Below are positions 24,454 to 31,556 of a stretch of 64,000 nt of DNA, in pieces. How positions within the stretch are numbered: position 1 is the first letter of the stretch; each line of letters begins with the position of its first letter. Source of the DNA: Maritimibacter alkaliphilus HTCC2654 (GTDB lineage Bacteria > Pseudomonadota > Alphaproteobacteria > Rhodobacterales > Rhodobacteraceae). The notes beneath the pieces were generated by a model. The model made no database searches. It saw only the letters and a program-made list of their open reading frames with translations, and was not told the origin of the DNA. The translations under genes were made by a program, and so were the position numbers. Location: NCBI RefSeq assembly GCF_000152805.1, contig NZ_CH902581.1, forward strand, positions 1 to 64,000. Reading direction: 5' to 3'.

Positions 24454-24954
24454 ATGGAAGAAATCGATTGGTCAGATCGTGCATTTTATGATGACGGCGA
24501 ATGGGTTACCTGGTCGGAAATCGACGAGCAGCTTCGCTACAAGGAGTGGGGCGCTAAATACCCGAACGCGATCCGGTCTATGATCCCATATTTTGAGGAT
24601 CTCCTGTCCCTCGCGGAAAGCTATCACCTCGAGACCGGCCTTCACCTCTCTGTCTACGGCGATATCGGTGAGCTGTTTGGTGCTATCACGTACGGTATCA
24701 AGTTGAACAAGACCTATGCCCAGGGTGCTGACGGAAGACTTGGCAATGATCATGTCGAGGTCAAGACCATTACGCCATTCAAGACAAAGGATGTGGTTGT
24801 GGTCGACACCAATGGGCATTTCAACAAGCTCTTGGTTGTAAAGATCAACGAGGATTTTCAGGTCTCGGGTCGGATGATCGACCGAAAAGATCTCCCAAAG
24901 CGCGAAGGGCGCTACTTACGGGTTCGATGGGGCGATTTACCAACGCCGAAATGA
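24454..24954 (+). CDS. PD-(D/E)XK-like protein (DUF6998 type)
   Basis: 166 residues. The C-terminal half reads GDIGELFGAITYGIKLNKTYAQGADGR then DHVEVKTITPFKTKDVVVVD, a nuclease-fold pattern: a glutamate in the helix (GELFG), then the E-x-K pair of HVEVKT. It recalls DUF6998 proteins. The usual PD is replaced by GND, so catalysis is not assured. It follows the DUF932 gene and has its own upstream region; partner unknown. Confidence 0.55.
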   Translation: MEEIDWSDRAFYDDGEWVTWSEIDEQLRYKEWGAKYPNAIRSMIPYFEDLLSLAESYHLETGLHLSVYGDIGELFGAITYGIKLNKTYAQGADGRLGNDHVEVKTITPFKTKDVVVVDTNGHFNKLLVVKINEDFQVSGRMIDRKDLPKREGRYLRVRWGDLPTPK

Positions 24955-24972
24955 TCGGCCCGATCAGCGACA

Positions 24973-25044
24973 GAGAGTCCGAGGGGGCGGTTTGGTCTTT
25001 GACGGTTTGAAGCGGGGAGAGAGGCTCTCTGCACCGTCGGAGAT
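24973..25044 (+). promoter_or_regulatory. Recurring GAGAG leader, copy C
   Basis: Begins GAGAGTCCGAGGGGGCGG, contains TTTGACGGTTTGAAG and ends GGGAGAGAGGCTCTCTGCAC, a self-complementary GAGAG/CTCTC stem, before GTCGGAGA at the ribosome site. Same order of elements as copies A and B. Confidence 0.55.
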
Positions 25045-25569
25045 ATGCCCATGTTCGACCTTCCTCTCCAAACTCAGCCGGAAACACAGCAGACAGGTTT
25101 GCCGCCGAGCTTCCTGACCGTTCTTGCAGATCAAGACTTGCCGTTTGCACTCACGACGGCTTGCCATGTGCCCGCGGCTTTCATGTCCGGGCAGGCACGC
25201 CCCAAGGTACTGGAGCGGTTTGCCACGCTGGCCGAGGCCATGCAGGGAGCAATCGTTCACGCCGAAGATATCACACCTGAAGACGCGCCGCGCATTCTGG
25301 CAATCCTCGATCGGGAGGGCCGCCTCGTTCTGGCCGGGGCTACCAATGATGGTGGGGTCGCATGGTGCCACCCGGTCTCGGATGCCGCCGAAGCCCGCGC
25401 CGTCGTGTCCGAGGCCAGCCGGACCCGCGCGCAGGCCATACGAGCGGCCAAGTGGCATGAACATGGCCTCGCGCGAAGGCTGCGGCACCACGCCGATCTT
25501 CTCGATGCCCGGCTTGTCGATCCGCTCTGGCGCATCTTCGCCGTTCGCGCCCTGCAGATCGCGGCGTGA
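25045..25569 (+). CDS. Conserved plasmid protein of unknown function
   Basis: 174 residues; a second ATG two codons on (25051) is equally likely. It is soluble, with ITPEDAPRILAILDREGRLVLAGATNDGGVAWCHPVSDAAEARAVV in the middle and a basic helical C-terminus (RRLRHHADLLDARLVDPLWRIFAVRALQIAA). I do not recognise a catalytic motif. It belongs to the group of genes with the GAGAG leader (copy C). Confidence 0.65.
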   Translation: MPMFDLPLQTQPETQQTGLPPSFLTVLADQDLPFALTTACHVPAAFMSGQARPKVLERFATLAEAMQGAIVHAEDITPEDAPRILAILDREGRLVLAGATNDGGVAWCHPVSDAAEARAVVSEASRTRAQAIRAAKWHEHGLARRLRHHADLLDARLVDPLWRIFAVRALQIAA

Positions 25570-25574
25570 CGCCC

Positions 25575-25666
25575 GAGAGTCAGAGAAGGGCAGGGGAGGA
25601 TGTGAACCTACGAGGACGAGAGAGAGCTTCGGGGTTCAGATCCTTTCTCTCATTTCGGAGTTTCCA
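25575..25666 (+). promoter_or_regulatory. Recurring GAGAG leader, copy D
   Basis: Begins GAGAGTCAGAGAAGGG, contains a second GAGAGAGAG paired with a downstream CTCTC, and ends TTTCGGAGTTTCCA before an ATG. The end is nearly identical to that of copy E (TTCCGGAGTTTCCCG). Confidence 0.55.
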
Positions 25667-25814
25667 ATGTCCAAGATCGAACCCACCTTGGCCGCGCCGA
25701 TGGCGCCGTCCAGGATTGATTTCGCCGCCGTGCTGGCTCGGCAGCGCTCGCTCCATCCACCTCGAGTTCAACGAGCGCTTCACCTCGTCCGAACTCTATA
25801 CCCACGATTTCTGA
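25667..25814 (+). pseudogene. Small gene with an apparent frameshift
   Basis: The ATG after leader D opens MSKIEPTLAAPMAPSRIDFA and runs to ARQRS; from about 25745 the protein-like text continues in another frame as IHLEFNERFTSSELYTHDF and stops at 25814, 10 bases before the next start. Joined, this gives a protein of about 48 residues. The unshifted frame runs on into unlikely sequence. It may be a real mutation, a sequencing error or a programmed shift. Confidence 0.45.
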
Positions 25815-25824
25815 GGGGGCGGCG

Positions 25825-26202
25825 ATGGCACATCCGTATCACCACGCCCTGTCATCGGTGAAGAAATGGGGCGGTACGGTCGAGGATTACCTCGCCGTCC
25901 ATTCCTGGTTCGACCAGAGCAAGGAGATCACAGCCGACTTTCGGCACCGGGCGCTGCGCCACCATGCGGAGGGCATCTTCATGGCCGAGACGATTTTCGG
26001 CCCGACCCTCACCCTCTCGACCGGGCGTGTCATCCCGACCCGCTGGGTCGGCGAGCAGCATGTTAAGGAGGACCTCGGCTTCATCCCGAGCTTCGTCGAT
26101 TGGATGAAGGCGATTCGGCCCGAGCCTTGGATGGGTCGGACCGAACGGATCGAGGCACAGGTCGATCCGCATCTCGTCTCGCCCGTGGTTGAGGTCACGT
26201 GA
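25825..26202 (+). CDS. DUF6915-type conserved protein
   Basis: 125 residues. The sequence AHPYHHALSSVKKWGG...YLAVHSWFDQSKEITADFRHRALRHHAEGIFMAETIFG, with its histidine-rich helices, matches small plasmid and phage proteins I know as DUF6915. Several conserved histidines (HPYHHA, HRALRHHAEG) suggest metal binding, but no activity is known to me. It is the first of a run of close-packed small genes; the next start lies one base after its stop. Confidence 0.65.
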   Translation: MAHPYHHALSSVKKWGGTVEDYLAVHSWFDQSKEITADFRHRALRHHAEGIFMAETIFGPTLTLSTGRVIPTRWVGEQHVKEDLGFIPSFVDWMKAIRPEPWMGRTERIEAQVDPHLVSPVVEVT

Positions 26203-26203
26203 C

Positions 26204-26401
26204 ATGACCGATCCCACCTATCTAAGTCTTGGCTTGCCGCCGACCGCTTCGCCACTGGCAGTGGTTCGCGCGGCGGTCCGAGCGCTCCACCCCAACACGC
26301 GCGCACTGCGCGGCTTCCGGGCCGCACGCAAACGCTTCTACCGGCAGATGCTCTCCGCGCATGCCGCGCGACAGGCAGCGGACGACAAACCGACCGGCTG
26401 A
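26204..26401 (+). CDS. Small conserved protein
   Basis: 65 residues beginning MTDPTYLSLGLPPTASPLAV and ending in a basic helical segment (ALRGFRAARKRFYRQMLSAHAARQAAD). It starts one base after the stop of the previous gene, so translation is probably coupled. Family not recognised. Good codon use and tight packing support it as a real gene. Confidence 0.55.
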   Translation: MTDPTYLSLGLPPTASPLAVVRAAVRALHPNTRALRGFRAARKRFYRQMLSAHAARQAADDKPTG

Positions 26402-26472
26402 TCGCTCCCGGCCGACCCTTCCAATCCAGTACTCGGCCTTCTGGCCGGGTCTTCCCCATTCAGGAGGTCCCC

Positions 26473-26892
26473 ATGGCGGATTACTTCACCCATTTCTCGT
26501 GCCTGATCGACGTCGGCAGCCCTGACAAGGCTGCCCGTGCACTCGCGCTGTTTCACGATCTGCGCGCTGCGGATCAGGACGCCGACGACCCGGAGGTTAC
26601 GGGCTTTGATCTCGTGCGCCAGGACGCGCCCGAGGGCAGCAGCCTCTGGATCCATGATGACGGGAACGGCGATGTCGAAGCCGTCATCCGCTTCGTCCTG
26701 CGTCTTGCTGAAGAGCTCGACCTCACCGGCCCTTGGGGGTTCCAGTATTCTCTGACCTGCTCTCGGCCACGACTCGACGCCTTTGGTGGCGGCGCGCATG
26801 CCATCGATCTCGGCGCGCGCAAATCCATCGGCTGGTCCAGCACGCAAGAATGGCTGGCCGCCGCATTGAACGGGGAGGACATCGATGCCTGA
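26473..26892 (+). CDS. Conserved plasmid protein of unknown function
   Basis: 139 residues from an ATG with AGGAGG six bases upstream. It is acidic, with alternating strands and helices (FSCLIDVGSPDKAARALALFHDLR, SSLWIHDDGNGDVEAVIRFVLRLAEEL) and WGFQYSLTCSRPRLDAFGGGAHAIDL. Its end overlaps the next gene by 8 bases. Function unknown; it accompanies the 26885 gene. Confidence 0.65.
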   Translation: MADYFTHFSCLIDVGSPDKAARALALFHDLRAADQDADDPEVTGFDLVRQDAPEGSSLWIHDDGNGDVEAVIRFVLRLAEELDLTGPWGFQYSLTCSRPRLDAFGGGAHAIDLGARKSIGWSSTQEWLAAALNGEDIDA

Positions 26893-27529
26893 GGTGATCT
26901 GCACCACTGTCTACCAGTTCCCCGAACTCTCTGATGCCGCCAAGGAGAAGGCGCGCAGCTGGTATCGCGAGCTTGGCCCCCATGACGATTGGTGGGATGC
27001 GGTCTATGAGGATTTTGAGCGGGTCTGCGAGATCCTCGGCATCCGCCTGAAAACCAACCCCGTCCGCTTGATGGGCGGCGGGACGCGGGCCAAGCCCTGC
27101 ATCTGGTTCTCAGGGTTCTGGAGCCAAGGCGACGGGGCCTGCTTCGAGGGCTACTGGTCCCACGCCAAGGGCGCGTCCGCGCGCATCCTGGACTACGCGC
27201 CCACGGATGCTACGCTGCAAGGCATCGCCGACCGGCTGCAGGCCATTCAGCGGCGGAATTTCTACCAGCTCGCGGCCGAGGCCAGCCACCGTGGCCGCTA
27301 CTATCATGAATACACCATGTCGGTGGACGTCACGCGGGACAGCCCGACCTGGCAGCTGCCGACCGAGGACGCGGAAGAGATCGTGACCGAGGCGCTGCGT
27401 GATCTGGCCCGCTGGCTCTACCGCCAGCTTGAGGCCGAATACGACCACCTCACGTCGGACGAGGCCATCGAGGAGGGGATCATCGCGAACGCATATACGT
27501 TTACTGAAAGAGGGCGGCGGTTCGGGTAA
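26885..27529 (+). CDS. Conserved protein, sometimes labelled antitoxin of a stability system
   Basis: 214 residues. It starts within the end of the previous gene, so the two are coupled. The text VYQFPELSDAAKEKARSWYRE and CIWFSGFWSQGDGACFEGYWSHAKGA matches a family found on plasmids and phages and often labelled antitoxin of a toxin-antitoxin stability system; I know no experiment behind that label. It ends about 60 bases before the RES toxin operon promoter. Confidence 0.6.
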   Translation: MPEVICTTVYQFPELSDAAKEKARSWYRELGPHDDWWDAVYEDFERVCEILGIRLKTNPVRLMGGGTRAKPCIWFSGFWSQGDGACFEGYWSHAKGASARILDYAPTDATLQGIADRLQAIQRRNFYQLAAEASHRGRYYHEYTMSVDVTRDSPTWQLPTEDAEEIVTEALRDLARWLYRQLEAEYDHLTSDEAIEEGIIANAYTFTERGRRFG

Positions 27530-27559
27530 CAGAGATCAAAGCGCAAGGTTCATTTGATC

Positions 27560-27587
27560 TTTACAGTAAGTCCATATGGACTATATT
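27560..27587 (+). promoter_or_regulatory. Promoter and operator of the Xre-RES toxin-antitoxin pair
   Basis: -35 TTTACA (27560-27565), 16-base spacer, -10 TATATT (27582-27587). The spacer contains the perfect palindrome AGTCCATATGGACT (27569-27582). A repressor bound there would cover the promoter, as expected for autoregulation by the antitoxin. Confidence 0.75.
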
Positions 27588-27606
27588 GAGGCCAATGGAG
27601 GACGCC

Positions 27607-27996
27607 ATGTACGTTGCTGAGAAAATCCGGGAACCCGCACAGGTCAACGCCGTTGCGTTGAAGGCTTACGCGCGCGTGGTTGATGCCTGGGGCCTCAACT
27701 TGAAGGAAGCGGCTGGCCTTGCTGACATGTCAGAGAGCACATGGAAGCGCGCCAAGAAGCCGGATTTCGCGGGGGAACTGACCAAGGATCAGCTTCTGCG
27801 GCTCAGTGCGGTGATCGGCATCTACAAGTCGCTCGAACTCTACTTCTCCGAGCCGCTCGCGCGAAGCTGGTTCACCCGACCGAACACCGGCCCGCTGTTC
27901 GGGGGCAGCCGTCCGGTTGACACCGCCATCGACGGGGGCTTGCCGCAGATCCTCGCGGTGCGGACCTACCTTGATGCTTTGCGTGGTGGGGCATGA
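27607..27996 (+). CDS. Xre/MbcA/ParS-type antitoxin
   Basis: 129 residues from the ATG with GGAGG five bases upstream; ATGs or a TTG slightly upstream are possible. The N-terminal Xre helix-turn-helix (WGLNLKEAAGLADMSESTWKRAKK) and C-terminal toxin-binding domain (RSWFTRPNTGPLFGGSRPVDTAIDGGLPQILAVRTYLDALRGG) are those of MbcA/ParS antitoxins. It binds and blocks the RES toxin encoded next, overlapping by 4 bases, and likely represses the promoter at 27560-27587. Confidence 0.88.
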   Translation: MYVAEKIREPAQVNAVALKAYARVVDAWGLNLKEAAGLADMSESTWKRAKKPDFAGELTKDQLLRLSAVIGIYKSLELYFSEPLARSWFTRPNTGPLFGGSRPVDTAIDGGLPQILAVRTYLDALRGGA

Positions 27997-28694
27997 AGCA
28001 GACCGAGATTTCTGATCGCGGTCTCGTTCGTCTCCTGCCCGCCACCTACCACAAACCGCCATCGCTGCGTGGTCTCGTCGATTCCGATGACGAGATGGAG
28101 ATCTTGGCAGAGATCGAGGGCCTGACCAGTGGACGTCTACAGGCCGAACGCGGGCGCAACCCGCACCTGGACCCGCGCGAGCTTGCGTGGCAACGCCGGA
28201 GCCGCGATCTGCGCATCTATGGCGACAGTCATGTCAACGCCGCCTTCACCTACACCCGCGCCGGCGGAAACCGCTTCAACACAGAGGAGCGAGGTGCCTG
28301 GTACTGCGCATGGGATGTGATGGTTTCCGTCAGTGAAGTGGCCTGGCACCGCACGCGCGAACTCGGCTTTACCGGCAGCTTCCAGGACAGCGCCCGCTAT
28401 GTGGAATTGCTGGCCGACTTCATCGGCGTCTTCGATGACATGACCGGTGAGGCAGGTCATCCGGCGCTGCATCCGGATCCGGCTGTCGGGTATCCCGAGG
28501 GCCAAAGCCTGGCACAGCATCTGCGTCGGGGCGGATCCAAGGGCCTGATTTACCCTTCGGTCCGGGCTCCTGCACCGGGCGGGAATTGCCTGGTCTGCTT
28601 CGAGCCCCACGCAATTCAGAACGTTCGTCCGGGCGCGTCTTGGGATCTTGTTTGGGATGGGACACCGCACTACTCGATTGCGGCTGTCAGCTAA
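27993..28694 (+). CDS. RES-domain toxin
   Basis: 233 residues. The RES hallmark residues are an arginine in YTRAGGNRFNTEERGAWYCA, a glutamate in SVSEVAWHR and a serine in LIYPSVRAPAPGGNCLVCF. RES toxins such as MbcT break down NAD+ and stop growth unless held by the antitoxin. The gene overlaps its antitoxin (ATGA) and forms a type II pair that would hold the plasmid in the population. Confidence 0.88.
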   Translation: MKQTEISDRGLVRLLPATYHKPPSLRGLVDSDDEMEILAEIEGLTSGRLQAERGRNPHLDPRELAWQRRSRDLRIYGDSHVNAAFTYTRAGGNRFNTEERGAWYCAWDVMVSVSEVAWHRTRELGFTGSFQDSARYVELLADFIGVFDDMTGEAGHPALHPDPAVGYPEGQSLAQHLRRGGSKGLIYPSVRAPAPGGNCLVCFEPHAIQNVRPGASWDLVWDGTPHYSIAAVS

Positions 28695-28730
28695 TCCGCA
28701 AAACCGTAATTGCCCCGGAGGCCTATAAGG

Positions 28731-28907
28731 ATGGCAACGCCTGATATTGAAAGCCCTGACCGCACCGATCTCAAGCAGATCGACCATGCGCACTTCTTTG
28801 AAGCGATGGACTCGCCGCCTTTGCCGACCGAAGCACTGCGCTCTGCCTTTCGTCGGGCGAAAACGCGGTCATTTCAGCGAAACACAGGGCTTGGAAGCGC
28901 CGACTGA
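28731..28907 (+). CDS. Small hypothetical protein
   Basis: 58 residues beginning MATPDIESPDRTDLKQIDHA, charged, without membrane segments, ending in a basic stretch (RSAFRRAKTRSFQRNTG). AAGG lies immediately upstream and GGAG farther off. It may be a leftover of the toxin-antitoxin region or a real small gene. Confidence 0.4.
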   Translation: MATPDIESPDRTDLKQIDHAHFFEAMDSPPLPTEALRSAFRRAKTRSFQRNTGLGSAD

Positions 28908-28989
28908 GTTCACCCGTCTTCGGCGCCTCCCATCGACGCGATGAGGACGGCCAACGCAAAGCGCCCCTCACGACGGTGATGGCCGTGGC

Positions 28990-29907
28990 TCAACCCAGGA
29001 GCTTCAACAAGGCGTCGCGCTGCGCTGCGTGCTTTTCGGGGTTGTCGCGCTTCAGTTTGTTCAGGTTGAGAAGTTTCCACTTCACGGCCGGTAGGTCAGC
29101 GGCCTGCGAACGGTCGATCGCCGCGAAGTTAGGCTCGCCGTCCTGAAGCGTCAGGAGGAACTGCCTCGCCTTGTCATCGAGCCTCGATTGCAGATCGGCG
29201 ACCAACTTGAGGCGCGTCGCCAGAAGCGTAGCGAGCGGGACGGGTGTTCTGGTCATGCCTTCGAATTCCCGCGCGTAGGGTTGCTCGAGATCGATCAGGT
29301 TCGGATCGAGCAGCTCATGCGCCGGTCGCGGCGAACTGGCGACATAGATCAGGAAGGTGTGGAACAGGTCCTGCGTCAGGCTCTCGTTTTCGTAGAGGAG
29401 TGTGACGTCGTAGAGATCCCGGGGATGCTGCCTGTCCAGGGCGGCGTGCAGTTTTCCCGCGAACAGGTCCTCGAACGAGACGATCTGCATTTCGGCATAG
29501 CCATAGGCATCCTCGACGGCGGCAGAGACGGTCCGGATTTCCGGGTCGTGGACCGCGCCCCGGGTCACGGGCGAGGTTTCGATCTTGATCTCGGCATTCC
29601 CGAGGCGCGCCAGGAGCCGGGTGGCTCCGCCACCGCCCCCTTGGATGCGCTGAGATTTCGCGCCGCGGATTCCGGTCTCGATGGAAGCCGCGATGCGATC
29701 CATCGCGGCGTTGATCTCGTCCAGGCTCTCGGCGCGTTCCTTGATTGGCAGGTAGGTCAGGTCGATATCGACCGACAACCGCGGCAGGTCGCGGTAGAAG
29801 AGGTTGATGGCCGTTCCACCCTTGAGCGCGAAGACGCCTTCGCCCGCGACATGGGGCAGTACGCGCACCAGGAGCGCAACTTGGGCTTCATAGATCTCAC
29901 GCCCCAC
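28990..29907 (-). CDS. AbiEii-type nucleotidyltransferase toxin
   Basis: 305 residues from a GTG start. The nucleotidyltransferase motif is FALKGGTAINLFYRDLPRLSVDIDLTY (a GG-x9-D-x-D pattern), followed by VSFEDLFAGKLHAALDRQHPRDLYDV, a hallmark of AbiEii/MenT toxins. Such toxins transfer nucleotides to tRNA or related targets and form type IV-like toxin-antitoxin or phage-abortive systems. It is encoded downstream of the AbiEi-like gene with an 11-base overlap. Confidence 0.88.
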   Translation of the reverse strand: MGREIYEAQVALLVRVLPHVAGEGVFALKGGTAINLFYRDLPRLSVDIDLTYLPIKERAESLDEINAAMDRIAASIETGIRGAKSQRIQGGGGGATRLLARLGNAEIKIETSPVTRGAVHDPEIRTVSAAVEDAYGYAEMQIVSFEDLFAGKLHAALDRQHPRDLYDVTLLYENESLTQDLFHTFLIYVASSPRPAHELLDPNLIDLEQPYAREFEGMTRTPVPLATLLATRLKLVADLQSRLDDKARQFLLTLQDGEPNFAAIDRSQAADLPAVKWKLLNLNKLKRDNPEKHAAQRDALLKLLG

Positions 29908-30709
29908 TTTCGGCCTCCGGCTTCACGAATTCTTCTGGCACCATGATCCGATAGCGCGGGTGGATCTTGCCGCCCTGGATCAAGGCTCGGTCGCCGCTGC
30001 CAAGGTTGAATGCCTGCGGGTCGATCCGTTTGCGCCACGGATGATCGTGGCGGTCAGCAAAGACGAAGAACAGGCGCTTGACCTTGATCTTCTGGCACGC
30101 TTGCAGGAGGTCGGAAATCAGCCTTGGGCGCAGGGTTGTCAGGCTCTCGAAGACCATGTCGAGCGTGTGGAAACTCTCATGGTGGGGCAACTCGTCCATG
30201 GCTTCCAGGATTGCGCGCTCCGGCGTCGACATCGTCAGACCCCAGTCCCATGGCAGGCCAGAATTCTTGCCCTCGATCACGCCCAGCTTCGGATCGGTGA
30301 ACAAGGAACGGGGGCGGATACTGAAAGGGGCATCCGTCGGCAGTTTGATCAGCCAGTTCGGGACCTTGTCCCCATAGACCCAGACTGGAGCGTTTTCCCC
30401 CAGGCGGAGGTAATGGGCATGTCCTTGTTCACCGAGTGCCGTTGTGCTCCCGACATGCAAATCATGACCCATGATATGTTGCATCGAAAGGATGCAGGTC
30501 TTCCAGTCGATGCTGTTGGACGCCTGCATATTCGGGACTGGTCGGCGGAAGACACCGCGTGCGATGCGCTCCAGCCAGCCGCGTTTCACATAGTCACGGA
30601 AGCTCTCATAGGCGATGCCTTGCGAGACGAGCCATGCCGCATCGACCAGATACCCGGCGGGTACGGCATCGAGCACTTTCTTCAGATTCTGTGACCTTGC
30701 GGTGTCCAT
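29897..30709 (-). CDS. AbiEi-type antitoxin / transcriptional regulator
   Basis: 270 residues. An N-terminal winged helix (LVDAAWLVSQGIAYESFRDYVKRGWLERIARGVFRRP) is followed by the AbiEi antitoxin region (HVGSTTALGEQGHAHYLRLGE...STPERAILEAMDELP). AbiEi antitoxins repress their own operon and counter AbiEii without direct binding. The 28-base dyad at 30731-30758, just upstream of its start, is the likely operator. Confidence 0.87.
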   Translation of the reverse strand: MDTARSQNLKKVLDAVPAGYLVDAAWLVSQGIAYESFRDYVKRGWLERIARGVFRRPVPNMQASNSIDWKTCILSMQHIMGHDLHVGSTTALGEQGHAHYLRLGENAPVWVYGDKVPNWLIKLPTDAPFSIRPRSLFTDPKLGVIEGKNSGLPWDWGLTMSTPERAILEAMDELPHHESFHTLDMVFESLTTLRPRLISDLLQACQKIKVKRLFFVFADRHDHPWRKRIDPQAFNLGSGDRALIQGGKIHPRYRIMVPEEFVKPEAESGA

Positions 30710-30730
30710 GATACCTAAAGTGACAGATTT

Positions 30731-30758
30731 TCAAAGAGATATCTACAGTTTTCTTTGA
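30731..30758. promoter_or_regulatory. Dyad ahead of the AbiE operon
   Basis: TCAAAGA (30731-30737) and TCTTTGA (30752-30758) form an inverted repeat with a 14-base centre, in AT-rich DNA 22-49 bases upstream of the leftward AbiEi start. AbiEi antitoxins are known to bind such inverted repeats at their own promoters. Confidence 0.65.
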
Positions 30759-31082
30759 TGAAAATGCTTTTCCTGCGTTATGGACGCTCCTATCTCACCA
30801 TTTCCAAAGAACTGAGGGACTAGCCCCAAGGGGAGGGAGATCTGAAGACGCTGGGTTGAGAGACGGCTACGACTTGCGGTGGTTACCGAAGGTCGCAGCG
30901 GTGCACATCCCGGCGTGCCGCCGGAACCAGACCTTGGTCCTTCGGACAGGAGCTTGACCGAGGCTGATGTCCCGAAGGGCCAGTCTGCCAACCTACAGGT
31001 TGGCAGCTGCGCTCGGTTTGCCAAACTATGATGTGGAAAAAAGCTGGACGATCGCACAGAGCGTCACTAGCCGGTGCGGTGC
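30759..31082. other. Gene-free stretch with one hairpin
   Basis: About 320 bases between the AbiE operator and the convergent end of the next leftward gene. No gene is convincing. CTGCCAACC/GGTTGGCAG (30985-31006) forms a 9-bp stem with a 4-base loop, without a T run. Confidence 0.5.
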
Positions 31083-31379
31083 TCACTTATTCCCGTCGAT
31101 CCACTTCGACATGAGCCGCTTGTCGCGGAAGCATTCGTCTGGAACGGCGCACCGTTTGATCCGCGCGAGTTTCTCAGCGAAGGCTACCTGCTTGGACGTG
31201 GGCAGCCGGTCCATGTCCGATACCGGCTTCAGCTGGGCCTGAGCCTCGATCCAAGCGCTCAAAGATCGCCGGTCTTGCTGAACCTCCCAGGGCAGGAGCG
31301 TCCGGTTGCGCAGGGCGAGCGACCGCGCATAGGCAATCTGCTTGGGTGTTACGGGCATGGCGTGCTTGGTGCTTTCCAC
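31083..31379 (-). CDS. Small protein with a duplicated PxKQxxYA module
   Basis: 98 residues. Two tandem units align: VTPKQIAYARSLALRNRTLLP with SLSAWIEAQ, and PTSKQVAFAEKLARIKRCAVP with LMSKWIDGNK. Each has a helix with KQ-x-A-A/E-x-LA, a proline-charged turn and a final W-I. The pattern resembles DUF3072-like or topoisomerase-tail modules but I cannot assign it. A later ATG (MPVTPKQ) is an alternative start. It is divergent from the helicase gene. Confidence 0.65.
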   Translation of the reverse strand: MESTKHAMPVTPKQIAYARSLALRNRTLLPWEVQQDRRSLSAWIEAQAQLKPVSDMDRLPTSKQVAFAEKLARIKRCAVPDECFRDKRLMSKWIDGNK

Positions 31380-31463
31380 GGTGGAACCCCCTTTCTGGCT
31401 TGGTTCTGAACATAGAACATAACAAGAACAAAATCAAGCCAAGCGTCGGAAACACCTTGGTGC

Positions 31464-31556
31464 GAGAGGGAGAGAGGGGCCGGGAAAGATCAGGTCCGAG
31501 GCTGCCCGAGAGAGGGTGTCCGGGCCTGATCCTGTCCTTCATTCCGGAGTTTCCCG
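31464..31556 (+). promoter_or_regulatory. Recurring GAGAG leader, copy E (helicase gene)
   Basis: Begins GAGAGGGAGAGAGGGG and holds a long hairpin, GATCAGGTCC (31488-31497) with GGGCCTGATC (31522-31531), whose loop contains another GAGAGAGGG. It ends TTCCGGAGTTTCCCG before the ATG. Confidence 0.6.

Noticed and set aside
30743-31057. Leftward 104-codon frame downstream of the AbiE operator
   Set aside because: Serine/arginine-rich text, no ribosome site; it contains the 30985 hairpin.
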